Origin: Favolaschia claudopus
Lineage: Eukaryota; Basidiomycota; Agaricomycetes; Agaricales; Mycenaceae
Direction: 5' to 3'
NCBI GenBank assembly: GCA_037176885.1
Contig: JAWWNJ010000024.1
Location: 868,001-932,000 of the forward strand
Length of the DNA: 64,000 nucleotides
The notes below the pieces were generated by a model. That model saw only the letters and a program-made list of their open reading frames with translations, had not been told where the DNA came from and searched no databases. Shown piece after piece: positions 21,170 through 32,707 of the stretch; the stretch's first letter is position 1, and the number at the start of each line of letters is the position of its first letter. The position numbers and the translations under genes were made by a program.

Positions 21170-22757
21170 TCAATATTTTTTCCTCCGTGTTACAGTCATC
21201 TCGTTGGCCTTGATATCGAAAGTCGAGACAACGTTGTGGAGGAACACATCCCCGCTTGAATGAGAGATAGCAGTCAGCGACAAATCCTTAGGAAGAAAAC
21301 AAATCCACGTACAGAATGAACACATTCTCAGGCGTATCCTCCCCACCGCTCTGCGTCCCCGAGATACAAATCGGTTTCCCATCGTCGTCCGTCCCGCCCA
21401 AGAGGATTTGATCCCTCGCATCGATAGGGAAGCTCTTCCCCCCCAGCTTAACAGAGAACGGCGGAACCTTCGCCTTGCAATCAACAAAATACAGCCCCGA
21501 CTCCTCATCGAACGTCGCCTTCGGCACAAACTGCGCGTTATACGCCTCTGCGACAGCACTCGGGAGGTAATTGAGGGTGGTGCCAGAATCAAGGATGGTG
21601 TTGTTGTTCTTGGTGTTGAGCTTTGTGCTGCCGGGGAAGGTGTAGCCCTCGACGTCGGCGGTGTAGTAGAAGAAGACGGCGTTGGGGTCTGGGGCGGAGG
21701 TGGGGTTGCCGTCGGTGGCGGAGTAGCCTTGGACGGGGACGGTGACGGCGGTTTTGTCGTCGAGCGCGACGGGGGGCATACCCCCGAAGGCGAGGAAACC
21801 GAGGTTTTTGTCTTCGGTTACGTTTACAAGGAGGGGACCGCGGTTGAGAGCAAGGGAAAAGACTGGAGAGCTGGTCAACGAGAATATACACATGCTGGGA
21901 AACTCAACTCACATGGGTTCTTCACAGCGCCGCGCTTGACGGCAGTGAAGAAGAAAGGGTCGTAGGGAATGTGGTTTGCGCGAGAGGCCTTTGTCGGATC
22001 CGTGGTGTTGAAGACAGAGGTCAAGCTGGCGTATGCGAGACCGATGAGACCTGAATTAACACCGTCACCATTCCAAGCCGCGAAGTCGGGGGTGCCGATC
22101 TCCTGCTGAGTGACCGCTAGGCCACCGACAGAGACCGTGTCGAACCCGACTGGGCCGGACAAAAATTCGCCATCTCCATAACTATACGGTGGTGAGGATA
22201 CTAATAAGGTTATCGACGAAGTCGAAAACAACGCACGAAATATTGAAGCTAACGTTGGGGAAATTCTTGAAGGTGGGAGAAGCAGCCGTGTCGAAGCCCT
22301 CGCTGCCGAAGCCGCAAGTCTCCGTGTCCTCTGGGAAGCCGGTAAGGTTGAAGCATCTGAAGTTCTTCTTGATCAACCAGGTATCGGAGCTGCGAACGAG
22401 GTTAGCGCTCATAGACGAAGGAAATTGCTACGTCAAACCCGCATACCTTCCAGTATCCACAATAGCCGTAAACGTCTGCCCACCGATGGTCACGTCCGTA
22501 AGGTACTCTTGATCTAAATCGGCGCCTTCAAGCACGGCCGTGTTGCCTGTGGGCGAGAGCTTTTTCCGCAGCGATGCCAAGTTAGTTTTCTTGGACTGTC
22601 GACGGGGCGCGGTCGAGGTGATGGGGACGACGAATTCAGCTGGGGGAATGACGGCGGGTTCAAGAGCGCGGGGGGTGTGCGATACATGGCGGACGACGTG
22701 GAATTCGGCCGCAGCTGCAGAGACCAGAGAAAGAACGGCGAAGGCAGAGCTAACCAT
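21170..22757 (-). CDS. Secreted pepsin-like aspartic protease (A1)
   Basis: Five exons (22757-22447, 22389-22237, 22181-21913, 21870-21312, 21254-21170) encode 458 residues. The start at 22757 gives a signal peptide, MVSSAFAVLSLVSAAAA, followed by a propeptide of about 75 residues. The two catalytic motifs are visible: VDTGSSDTW, created across the first splice junction, and ILDSGTTLNYLP. The flap region has YGDGEFLSGPVG. These identify the bilobed A1 pepsin family, usually secreted or vacuolar acid proteases in fungi. Cys residues around FRCFNLTG and ETCGFG fit disulphides. A GPI signal is not evident at the C terminus (TVTRRKKY). The acceptor of exon 4 could be 8 bp further on (21862), changing two or three residues. 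Confidence 0.9.
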
Positions 22758-23326
22758 GAGCAAGGGAAACGAAGGGCGAGGGCGAGTCACGAATGCGTCT
22801 TCCTACCTTCGCCCGCGTTCTTATAGCGGGCCTGCGTTATCGGACCATGCTGCTTCTAGAGTCCTAGGTAACGCCAACGTGCATATTCGCGTGGTCGAGC
22901 TTAACTTTGGGGCGATACACTTGATGGCACACGAGCTGTCCAAAAAGAGACGGTAACCGCTGCGCTATTTATAGCCTAAAAAAACAGCTGCAAGCTACTT
23001 TGAGCAGAATGTACCTAAGAACATTGAATTGAGCTTGAACGGAACGAAAGAGCAAGTCTGGGTTCGCACCTATTTACTTACAATAATGTGTTGAAGTACT
23101 TCCGTGATAGCATTGACAAAATTGGTCAGACCGAGACGCGATCTTCAGTCAACAAGCATGCCTCCGAGGGTGTCGTCAGGCGCTGATAGATCGGTCTCCG
23201 CAACTCGAAAACTCCGACACGAAAGTGACCTCCATCGTCAAGCTGGACGACAAACGCGAAGTACAAAGTCGAGGCAGACTGCCTCAGCTTGACATTGCAA
23301 ACAAAACGTACCAACAGCAACAATCA
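22758..23326. other. Intergenic between protease and pol delta subunit gene
   Basis: No gene or repeat identified. It holds the protease promoter side (TATA-like TATAGCG/TATTTATAG near 22825 and 22972) and the 3' flank of the Cdc27/Pol32 gene. Confidence 0.4.
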
Positions 23327-25777
23327 CTATTCTTTCGACTTACTTTTAGCCTTCCCAAAGAAACTAGCCACCGTCGGCTGACCCCCCTTTACCGACGCCC
23401 CACTAGGCTTTGGTTTTGGCTTCGGCGGCGCTGCAGCGGGTTTCGGGTCGGGTTTCGGTTTCGCTGCCTCAGGCTTCGCCTTGGCCTTGGGTGCGGCGGT
23501 TTCTGTGCTTTTGGCCTTCGCCTTGCCTTTGGCTGGCGGCGGCGGCTCCTCCTCGTCGACAGACTCATACTCCGAATAGTCTTCCATCACTACAAGATTT
23601 ATTCGTCAGCGAACCAAATTATCGCAACAAGCAGTGCACATACCCATGTACCCCTTCTCATCTATACGATGTCGGGACTTGACAATGCGTTTCTTCTTGA
23701 GGCCATTCTTGCCTACCGGAATGACCTTCTTTGACTTGCGCTTCGCAGGGGCAGGTTTGGCGTTCAGATCAGTCTGGACGTCCTCCATCGGTTGGTCTTC
23801 CGGTTCTTCGTCCTCCTCCTCCACCTTACGCTCGACGTCGCGTGAGGCACGCGTTACAGCGTCTAAGGCGAATCAAATGGACGAAAGCGCGGTCAGTGAA
23901 CACATACCATCGTCGATGTCCATCATGGCATGGAGGTCCTTCTCGGCCTTGCTCACCGCCTTGCCCTTCCCCTTGCGGTCAGGTTTTGGCGCATCATCCT
24001 CGTCGTCTGATAAAACTACGCCTTTGCGAACGTGCACCGAAGACTCGGCCTTGGCAGCAGGTTTTGCGGGCTTCGCAATAGGCTTGGGCTTGACCTCTTC
24101 TTCTTCTTCCGAATCCGACGCGAGAGCAGACTTGCGTTTCGTGCCGCGTTTCTGGCATCGTATCATGTACTGACTGAAGATTTATCGCAACGACACCAAC
24201 CTTGCTTTCCTCCATCTTCGTCTGCACCTTCTCGCTAATCGTGCTCGCCTTCGGTTCTGCTTTGATAGGTTTCTTCTCTTCTTCTTTCTTCGCAAGCGGC
24301 TTCGTCTTGGCTTTGCTGAAATCGAGTTTCCCGGTGGGTTTAGGTTTCTCCGGCGCTGCCTTCTCCTTCTCCTTACCCTTCGTGTCCTCCTTCTTCACCT
24401 CCTGCTTCTTTGGCACCACCTTCGAGGAACCGGGCATAGGTGGAGGGTCTTTCCGACCGCCCCACGGAGGAAGGGGTTTATTCGACCACTATAGATCGCG
24501 GTCGGGCATAATGATTGAAACGGAAAAGGACGGCGTACTGTCACATTGGTAGCAACGACTTTGCCGACAGTGCTGGCGAGTTCAGCACCTTTCTTCGCGT
24601 CGAGACTTCTTACGACTTGGGTGGGTGCACAGAGGAGGTCGGGGTCCTATCGAGAATAAACGTGGGTGCAATAGGAATAACGAATTTGACTTGCGCGTAT
24701 GACCGACGGTGATAAGCTGTAGACGTGGACGCTTTCTAGAGTAACGAATCGTGCTTGAGCGCCTGCATTGCGAGTGGTTAGCGTAAAAGTAGGGTTGCAG
24801 ACAATGGCAATGCCAATAAAGGACATGAAAAACAGGAAAACCGTTTCCACTACAGGTACACGAAAGCCTGGAACGTTGTCGCCCACCGCGTAACCCCCGC
24901 CCCAGACACACAAGCTGCTGCTGTTTCCCTCTTGAACCTCCCCATCTAACTCATCCGAAACCATCCGACGGCTCGTCATTAGCAAGTCGACACGCAGATC
25001 AAGAAGAATTTCGAGTTCTTCTTGACTAGTTTATCTGTTTGCTGGGCATCGGCGAGACGCACAGCGCCAAGCGCCATTCGACTCCACCATACGCTGCGCG
25101 CATTAATTCCTGCCGCTGACGACTTGAACTCGAGCGTCGCATCCGCCATGATCTCCGGGTGATTAAGCCGTTCATGGTTTAACCAATAAAAATCCTATCA
25201 AGATTTTGGTGGCTAGATTTCCCGACTCTGTGCCCGTTTCAAATTGGTGGAGGCCTTTGCTCTCGGTCCACGGCACAAACAACGTTTTCCCCAATTTGAA
25301 GGAGGGCCCATGGCACCCCAGATCCACTCCGCAGGTCACAGCAGTAAAACTCACTTTCAAGATCTTTTTCCGCGACCAGAACAATCTCAGACTCAGGGAT
25401 ATACTCCTCTTGATCTTCCAAATCCTCCTCGTCAATGTAAGGATTCTCATCCATGTCAATGTCTTGGTTGACGCGTTTTGGCGGGGGTGGAGGTGTAGTT
25501 TGGCCACAAAGCAAATACGTTGCGAACAAGCCCTGGCCCTCGGTGGCATGAAACTCCGCGAGTTCACTGTTCCACAAGATAAAATTTAGAGCTAATGCAG
25601 ACAGAGAAGCCTACTTTTTCGCGACGTTAACGTGGAGAGCTTGCGCCCGACTCAAAGAACGATATGTGACCTGCGGCACGATGAGAGTTGCTTTGATCTA
25701 ACCTCGGTGTTCCTCACAATGTTGCTCTCAATGAGAAGCTGCTTCGTAAGATAGTCGCGTATGACTTGTGTAGACAT
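23327..25777 (-). CDS. DNA polymerase delta subunit Cdc27/Pol32
   Basis: Nine exons (25777-25718, 25670-25615, 25566-25355, 24762-24695, 24646-24539, 24488-24201, 24151-23908, 23862-23644, 23589-23327) give 505 residues with all phases consistent. The N terminus (DYLTKQLLIESNIVTYRSLS, ALHVNVAKNELAEFH) and VHVYSLSPSVIRDPDLLCAP are the conserved Cdc27 domain that binds the pol delta B-subunit. The middle is Lys/Glu/Pro-rich and disordered. KSRHRIDEKGYMV precedes the tail, which ends with a PCNA-interacting peptide, QPTVASFFGK. It should act in the nucleus as the processivity subunit of lagging-strand and repair synthesis. Two oddities: intron 4 has a GC donor (GCAAGT at 24694), and intron 3 is 592 bp whereas all others are about 45-55 bp. 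Confidence 0.9.
24763..25354 (-). other. Unusually long intron (592 bp) with internal ORFs
   Basis: This is intron 3 of the Cdc27/Pol32 gene. On the same strand it holds a 56-codon ORF at 25149-24979 beginning MADATLEFKSSAAGI and, nearer the acceptor, a frame with a hydrophobic segment, VETVFLFFMSFIGIAIV. It may be an insertion or a nested small gene; no family was recognised. Confidence 0.45.
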
Positions 25778-26096
25778 TACGCCGTTGTAGCGTGGTGATA
25801 GCGGTGAGGGGAGGATGGGGGCGACGAGCGTGACCGAGGTCACTAAACGTGACCTGTGACCAACGCGAAACTGTCATTACGTAGCGTAGCCTAATTGGTA
25901 TGCTTACTTGTGTTTACCAGCATCCTTTGCTCCTTTCAGCGGCTACAGTCATAGTGCCAGTTTGTCTCCTACTCGGACCCCGCCCTCTCGGTCCTCGAAC
26001 GTTGATGGTGAATATGTTAGGTGGAACTGTCGTCTTATATTGCTAATTCATGTGTACAGCACCGACTGCTCACTGAAACTGGTCGAAATCATTGAA
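25778..26096. promoter_or_regulatory. Divergent promoter region
   Basis: About 319 bp between the start codons of the Cdc27/Pol32 gene (minus) and the RING-finger gene (plus). No specific operator was recognised. A longer 5' UTR or a non-coding exon of the RING gene may lie here. Confidence 0.4.
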
Positions 26097-27996
26097 ATGA
26101 GCCGTCCGGAGCGCACTGCTGTTGGATCCAGTCGAATTGCAAGAAAGAATATCGGTGTACCGAGCACCAGAACACCCACATCTACCCATGACATCTATGG
26201 CCGCAGTAAATCTCGTTCTCCATCCCGAGGTGGCACAGGATCTCGCTTGGATCCGTTCACTCTCGACAATACACCCGCCCCAACTGTGAAGCGCAAGCGC
26301 TCTTCGTCTCTGGGAACGAGTATTGCACCCCCTGTCTTTGACGACACTGATCGTGGACAACGCATCAAGCCCAAGAGTTCGAGCTCGATGCAGAATCGTA
26401 GTGCTTCATCTGGGTCTACTTTCCTTCGTCCCAAAAAAGAAAGGGAACGGCCGAGAGCCACACTGCTCCCCACCCATGAGCCTCTTGTGGAAGCTCAACC
26501 TCGCAGGGGTGTCGATAAGGGCAAAGCGCGGGAAGTAGACGCACCAGTTTATACAGGGGCCCTGGCTGCAGCTGAATACGAGCGAATGCGGAAAGAGTTG
26601 GAGAATATGAAAGATACAGTAAAGAAAACCGTCAGCGAAAGTAAAAAGCTTTCGAAGAAGCAGAACAAGGTTAGTTCCCCAAGTTTTCTCAGTTTGCCAC
26701 CATTTACGAAATGGATTCCTAGATGATTGAAGACTTGAGGACACAATTGACTGCGGAAACACAGGCTCTAGAGGATAAAGAAAAGCTTCTTTCCACTGTC
26801 TCGTCGAAATCCCGGAAAAATGAAGACCTTCTCCAAACAATCGAGACATCGCTTCAATGTCAAATATGCATAGAACTTTTGTCCAAACCCAACATGTATG
26901 TCACGTTTATTCTGAAATGCCTCACATGCGCGTCTCTGAAGCCTCGTGCAGCTTAGCGCCCTGTGGCCACATATTTTGTCTCGAGTGTCTTCAGCAATGG
27001 TTCCGCTCCGCGCCCGGACACGAGTCGGCGGAGGAAATGGATCCGGACGACCGCGAAGATATGATTCTTCATCGTCCCAAATCGTGTCCGTGTTGTCGTG
27101 CTCGTGTGGCACGGCGTCCTGTTCCCGTCTTTGTAGTGAAAAGCGTTGTCACAGCGTTGCGTAATGCTACGCAACCTTCAGCTATCCAGGATGAGGGCGA
27201 CTCGGACCCTTGGAAGGGACTGTTCCTCCCTGATTATGATTCATCTGAGGTCGACGACGATGGATATGGTTCATCGGAAGATGATGGTGTAGAGTTTTTC
27301 GACCATTACTCAGACGACCTGGAAGATTCGGACGCAGAGATTGCTATTGCGCTCGCTCTCGGTGCCTACCCGCAGCACATATATGCTAGTCCTAGTGAGA
27401 GCGACGACTTGGGCTCCAATTCTGAGGACGAGGAAGAGGAAGAAGAGGGTGAAGTGGTGGACGATGAGGATGAAGAAGATGACGACGAAGACGAAGATGA
27501 GGATGAGGACGAGGAAGATGGTTCGGAGGATGGCGCTACTTATGCTATGCCGCGCTGGGAACCTCCGCTTCATACTTTGGGGACGGCCAACGCATCACCA
27601 GCTTTCCGAAAAATGCAGCGTCGTGGATGCACTCTGCAGCTCATTGCTCACTTCAATGTGCGCTACAGTCATCACGAAGGGATTGTCGCGCATATCTCGT
27701 CTCTCGACGCCACAGCCGAAAATATCACAATGGGTCGTAATCGCCTGTTTTTGGGATGGAACATCAACGTCGAGCCGCAGGTATCTGGGATTCCGGGTGC
27801 GGCTGAAAAGGCATTCATCGGACGGCAATTGCGGGATATGAGACGCCATCCTGAAAGGTGGGCGGTGCATGAGCGGCCTGGATATCCGGGACGAGGCGTC
27901 ATGGATGCACACCGGCTGGCTCTGGTGGAAGAGGATATCGAGTTGTATGATACTTCAGAGTCGGATGCGTACAGTATCGGAGAGGAGGATCTATAG
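26097..27996 (+). CDS. RING-finger protein, probable E3 ubiquitin ligase
   Basis: Exons 26097-26669, 26723-26895 and 26952-27996 give 596 residues. Residues 1-160 are Ser/Arg-rich and disordered. A coiled coil follows (YERMRKELENMKDTVKKTVS, then DLRTQLTAETQALEDKEKLL). A C3HC4 RING begins with CQICIELL and has APCGHIFCLECLQQW and CPCCRARV, all eight zinc ligands present; a 30-residue acidic insert lies between ligands 6 and 7. Downstream is a very acidic stretch (DDEDEEDDDEDEDEDEDEED) and a C-terminal region ending YDTSESDAYSIGEEDL. The coiled coil before the RING suggests dimerisation. The family resembles nuclear RING proteins with acidic tails, but I cannot name an ortholog. The start is the first ATG in the long frame. 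Confidence 0.85.
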
Positions 27997-28422
27997 CTAC
28001 CCTCTCGGAACGATAGATAATGAGGCTAGGTTCAGTTGTATTTTTATGGCCTGCATATGTATTGCGATATATATTCTTCTCACGTTTCCTTCTGTCTCCC
28101 AACGCCAAAAAGTCATTCTCAGTGGCTCTCGAACTGACACTTCTCACAAGTTCAAGTCAAGTATGCTGCCTTCGAGATTCGTAGCGATTCCCAAAGACGT
28201 TGTGGAATTTATTGGAAGAAGCTGCATCCTTGTCTGTGCTGTCCGTGTATAGTTTTGCGCCGCCGTCGCGGCGGTGTCTTTCGCAGCCCGGGACCTCAAT
28301 AGCCCGCAATCCTCCCACCAATCGGCTCGATGTTCAGTCGGGGCCAGTGGTAGAGCACTCGCATACATGCAAGCTTCTCCAATTACCTCCCAAGTCCCGA
28401 ATTGCGCCATCACATTTTCGAG
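27997..28422. other. Intergenic, no gene identified
   Basis: No supported ORF. A short stretch at 28340-28360 (AGTGGTAGAGCACTCGCAT) resembles a tRNA D-arm/A-box but lacks the rest of a tRNA. It could also include unannotated 5' exons of the following gene. Confidence 0.35.
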
Positions 28423-29046
28423 ATGGCTGTGGGTAATCGTCTGGTTCACATACAGTTCGTGCTCAAGAACGAAGTGTATGCCTACGATATAAAAGCCACC
28501 TGTTATGCTTTTTCTCCGCTGTCAATGGACACCGCTCTGGATCTCTCGGCCCTCGAGACTGTGGACGCTATTCCCGTGGCTCTGCTACTTTCTTGCCGTT
28601 CGGTCTACCAAGAGGAGTTCGCAATCCTATATCGTCAAAACATCTTCTGCTTGAGCCTATGGGACCTTGTCCCAATCGTCGGATGCGCGTGGGGGACATA
28701 TGTTCTCCCCAAGATTCGCAGAATATATCTCCACCAGATTCTTTGTCCTCCCTCGAATTACGATTTTGACATGTTCCTCAATATGCACCTCGACAGTCTT
28801 ACCGTCCAGTTCAACACCCACGACGAAGTTCAGCTCGATACTATGAAGTGGCCTGAATATCGAGTAGCCTACCTTTTGACCGACGCTTCGGCGCAAGCTC
28901 TTCTGACGGTTCCTCATTCCCGGAACTTGCGCATCATCTTCCGCACCGACTGTCCCCTGCCTCCGCTTGCACCTTCAGAGAAAGTCTTCGACTCGCAAAC
29001 ATTTCGAACGTTGATACCCAAGCCAGCGGAGGACGAAGTAACCTGA
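28423..29046 (+). CDS. F-box-like/DUF-type hypothetical protein
   Basis: A single open frame of 207 residues from the ATG at 28423. The segment PVALLLSCRSVYQEEFAILY followed by RQNIF matches the pattern LL.VCRQ.Y.EA..ILY...F found after the F-box in many ascomycete and basidiomycete F-box-like proteins. The residues before it (LVHIQFVLKNEVYAYDIKAT) do not show a clear F-box, so an N-terminal exon may be missing. There is no signal peptide or membrane segment. Function unknown; probably an intracellular protein of an expanded family. Confidence 0.55.
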   Translation: MAVGNRLVHIQFVLKNEVYAYDIKATCYAFSPLSMDTALDLSALETVDAIPVALLLSCRSVYQEEFAILYRQNIFCLSLWDLVPIVGCAWGTYVLPKIRRIYLHQILCPPSNYDFDMFLNMHLDSLTVQFNTHDEVQLDTMKWPEYRVAYLLTDASAQALLTVPHSRNLRIIFRTDCPLPPLAPSEKVFDSQTFRTLIPKPAEDEVT

Positions 29047-29575
29047 TCGGAATGACTGCTGGTTGTTCTGGCGCTGAATGTGGTGACGGGCTAGATCAAC
29101 TCCGACGCTCTAACTGAGCAATAGCAGTCTTTGGCTGCGTCTGGCTTTACTAGTAGTCCTAAAGCCTGAGCTCGGTGCTTCACTTGGTGCGCGCGTTCTA
29201 ATCGCCCTGCAGCTCTGGTTGCCTGTCTCTTCATCTGAGCCTGACTTACTCGGAATAGTATGGGCATGGTAAGTGCAAGATAAATCAGACCGATTCCCGA
29301 ATGGTCTGGTCATGTCTGGTAGCAAACTGGATGGGGATGAACATGGTGAAGGGTCCGAATATATAAATTGTGTGTTACGATGCTCGCAAAAAAACCTTTC
29401 GTTATACGAAAAGATACGGAGTGAACTTGAGATACACCTACGTCCTAGCCTGACAGTCTCTGAGAGAGATTACAATTTCAATTTGCAAGCAAGAATATTT
29501 CGATCAATATTACGTGATTGAGCTATCTTCAACTTTCTTTCAGACAGCCAACTCGATTACGGGTAAAGGCAGACA
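29047..29575. other. Intergenic, no gene identified
   Basis: A/T-rich towards 29350-29520 and open in short frames only. Promoter side of the acetyltransferase gene. Confidence 0.4.
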
Positions 29576-31071
29576 ATGTCCTCCGATGCATCATCCTATG
29601 AGGAAGAAGTTAATCGCAAGGTTGCTAGTCTCACGCCCGGTTCTTCCACCTCCGAGGTCTGATATCGGTGGATTTGTGCAGACGAAACGAAGAAAAGGAA
29701 ATGATGGTTTACCAACATCCTCGAAAGAGGGATTTACAATGAAACCTCTTTTTGACCTTCTCAACGATGATGAAACTCCATTCGAAAACACTGTTGGCGC
29801 GTTAATGCCCGAGTTTTTGCGCGAAAGAGCTATTCGACAAGAACAGGAAGCTGAAAAAGATCCTTCGGCAAGTTGACCTGGCGGACAGATCTCTGTCTCC
29901 TGGCGTTGAAGCATTGTAGGGTCAACTACTCCGCCCAATGACACTGTCCGACACGATGTCTTTTCTGGATGCAGCAGGTAATACGGGCTCTTGGTCCGCG
30001 TCGCAGGCTCTAGCCCTACGTAAACTCAAAGTCAGCCAAGTGCGCCATTTGGAAATTCAAATATTAGTCGAAGATTCTTACATCTTTCTCACAGGAGCGA
30101 CGGCGTGCGGGTTGGACGGAAAGCAACATTTCGACGTCTCCACCACCAATCTTGAATGAATTATTACCGCCGGCATCTTCCCCTCTTCCTGAGCATAGTA
30201 GCATCATTGAAGCACTCGAATCAATTAGAACGACTCCGTTTGAGAACTCTTTTCTGGCACGCCTGCATGGCGCCTCATGCGGAACTGCCATCCCCGATCT
30301 TGTCGCGGTGGATTGGGAGACAGCGACGCCGTGGATGAACCTCATGAGTGACATACGAGACCATTACACGTTCGCTCAGTAAGTCTCTCAGGTTCGTTGC
30401 TACAGTTGTTTTCGCAGTTTCGACGTTCCTGTTAGCCCCGAGCGAGAACAACCCCCGCACACAGTGTCACCTATCACGTATAGTCCTCTGGAGCGGTGGC
30501 ACTTGGATCAAGTTCACGATATACTGGACCGCGCATTCTGGTCTGGGATAAATGGTAGGCTTCATCTGCCGCTCTGTGATTAATTGCGGCGCAACTGACG
30601 CGGACTTGTTGCAGTGAGCGACTCGCTCGAATACTCTCCGGAGCGGTGCACCATCATAGCTGCGTACGGCCGCCTTGTGGTCGGTGTAGCGATAATGAGC
30701 TCTCCACGTGAACCGTACATCACCTATCTTGCGGTGCGCGCTGGCTGGGACAATGCGCAGATCGCGACGTGGGGCATGTTTAGGCGCCAGATACCAATTT
30801 TAATTAATCTCCTCCCGCAGGACGATGCTTTATCATCTGATTGCTCTGAACCCGCACCAGGACATCACTCTGCATGTGTCCGCCAACAATTCAGCGATGG
30901 TAGGTGCTTTTTGGTCTGGAGAGCATATGGTTGATATATTCACTCCAGCTCCTGTACAATCGTTTTGGATTCAAAGCAGAGGAGTTCGTGGTCGGGTTCT
31001 ATGACGCGTACCTCGATCCACAGTCTCGCGCCTCTAAAAACGCGTTTCGTCTGCGGCTTCGACGGCACTGA
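29576..31071 (+). CDS. GNAT acetyltransferase, KAT14/CSRP2BP-like
   Basis: Exons 29576-29620, 29682-29867, 29920-30039, 30095-30378, 30436-30554, 30615-30768, 30821-30899 and 30949-31071 give 369 residues. The C-terminal GNAT fold has GVAIMSSPREPYITYLAV, an acetyl-CoA binding segment AGWDNAQIATTMLYHLI, DITLHVSANNSAM and LLYNRFGFKAEEFVVGFYDA, ending KNAFRLRLRRH. The order and wording match the acetyltransferase domain of animal KAT14, a histone acetyltransferase of the ATAC complex. The N-terminal 200 residues are not recognisable. The signature R-x-x-G-x-A loop is altered (AGWDNAQIAT), so catalytic competence is uncertain. The intron after exon 2 appears to use a GC donor (GCAAGT at 29868); the first intron donor (GTTGCT) is weak, so the start region is the least certain part. 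Confidence 0.78.
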
Positions 31072-32707
31072 CGGCCGAAGCCTGTAATCTGCAGCTTTCC
31101 AGCCGAAGTCTCAGTGTAATACTGGGGTCGGATTCCCCCAATCTCCAATGCGTGAGTGAGCGGAGTCTCAAAGTCTTGATCAGCTGTGAGACTACTCAAT
31201 CTACTTCCGGTTAGTGCCGTCGTCTCGTGTATTGACGACCGAGGCTGTACTGGCCCACTCTTGTCCCACGAGCCAAGACTCCGCGCCTTGGGATGTCGAA
31301 GTATACAACAATAAATGCCTCCATGGAACCATACATGATCTGCGTTTCACTTTGACTTTTGAGCGGTGTGGGTACTCGAAAAATAGGTTCCCGCGAAGCT
31401 CCCAGCTCCTTTGACTGCCCTCCGCCGATGCGAGGCATACGTTGGACGGGCTCTTTTTTTATTCACTTCGGTCGTCCCACGGGATCCATATGTTTGTTTG
31501 CTTCGGTCCCGAACACCTCTATTGCTCACTGGCAATGCACGTCCGAGGCTCGGTATACACCTGCTGCTCCGTCCCACGATTGCGACAGCGATGTTGACAT
31601 TGTTCTGCGCGGTGTGCTCTGTGGCTTTTTGTTCTCGCGGTTTTTTTCACTCCCCGGAAAAGTCCGTCCGTTTTTTTCTTGTGGCCAAGAACACCGGCAG
31701 AGTTCTGTTGCGGGAGAAGACATTCAGTGGAGTCCACTTTGTATTCGATTTGCTTCCATAATGCGGCCTCCATGGTTTCAAGGGCTCTGCATTGTTCTCA
31801 ATTTCCGATACCTCGCGCGGTCACCTTCGCATGAACGGATTACTCTTGAATCGCAGATCAGTCCCGTCTTCGGCGGTGTACAGGAGGAGCATAGAGGACC
31901 ACACGCGACTCCAGAACATAATCATTCATCCATACATTTATTTCTCTCGGCATGGTGTGTCGGGAAACTTTTTTTTTCTGAACTCGATCTGAATCGAGAG
32001 CTGTCGAGAGCGCCGCTTCTGCATAGGCTATAGGCTACAGTTATAGCTATTGCAAGCGGTCCTCCTTCCACGGTTGTATCAATTTCAGTCAGCAAAACAA
32101 CGGTAACGTATATGCTCCAACTCAATCTTCGAATTGAAATTGCAAGTCTTCGTATGCATGCATGGTCTGAAATGCTAATCTTTTATGATGACCGGCGAGC
32201 GACTCGTTCGTTTGAAGCTGCTCGTTCAGTTTAATTCGGTTCGATTTTTTTTTTCGTTGAGGCTGGATCGTTTTCGGGAGGAAACTGTTGGGACCCCCCT
32301 TGTCCTTTGGAAATACCCACGTTGAGGCTAATGAGAATTCCGGGTGCAATGACTCGTGCAGATACGGTGGATATGCAGGCAGGAGGATTGAGGGTAAAAG
32401 ACGGTGTGTCCAACGAAAAGTTCAGCGCCCGGGCATAGGTGTTTCGAGGAGATTTGATATTACAAGACAATTTCCATGCCACACTGTCCGACTGTGTTTC
32501 TACGTTGTTTCTGTTGCCGCGAAGGATAGGCAAACAAAAGGCACCAATTCGCCTCTAGGTTCATGCGTCCACTGACAGCTGGACGGCAAGACGTTCGAGT
32601 CATTCTATGCTCTGAAAATCCAATACATACGCGTAAGGAACCGGGATGTGTGAGACAAGCGTGCAGCCCGGTATCCGTGTACGCACGCCCAAGATGTGTA
32701 TTACAGT
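31072..32707. other. 1.6 kb without a supported gene
   Basis: The longest frame (31359-32033, +) has a Ser/Phe/Arg-rich translation without motif and an overlapping antisense frame, so I do not call it. No repeat of other parts of the window was noticed. Confidence 0.4.

Noticed and set aside
28330..28400. tRNA-like stretch (GTGGTAGAGCACTCGCAT resembling a D-arm)
   Set aside because: No matching acceptor stem, anticodon stem or complete T-arm could be formed around it.
31359..32033. 224-codon plus-strand ORF
   Set aside because: No motif, overlapping antisense frames of similar size, and unusual composition rich in Phe, Ser and Arg.
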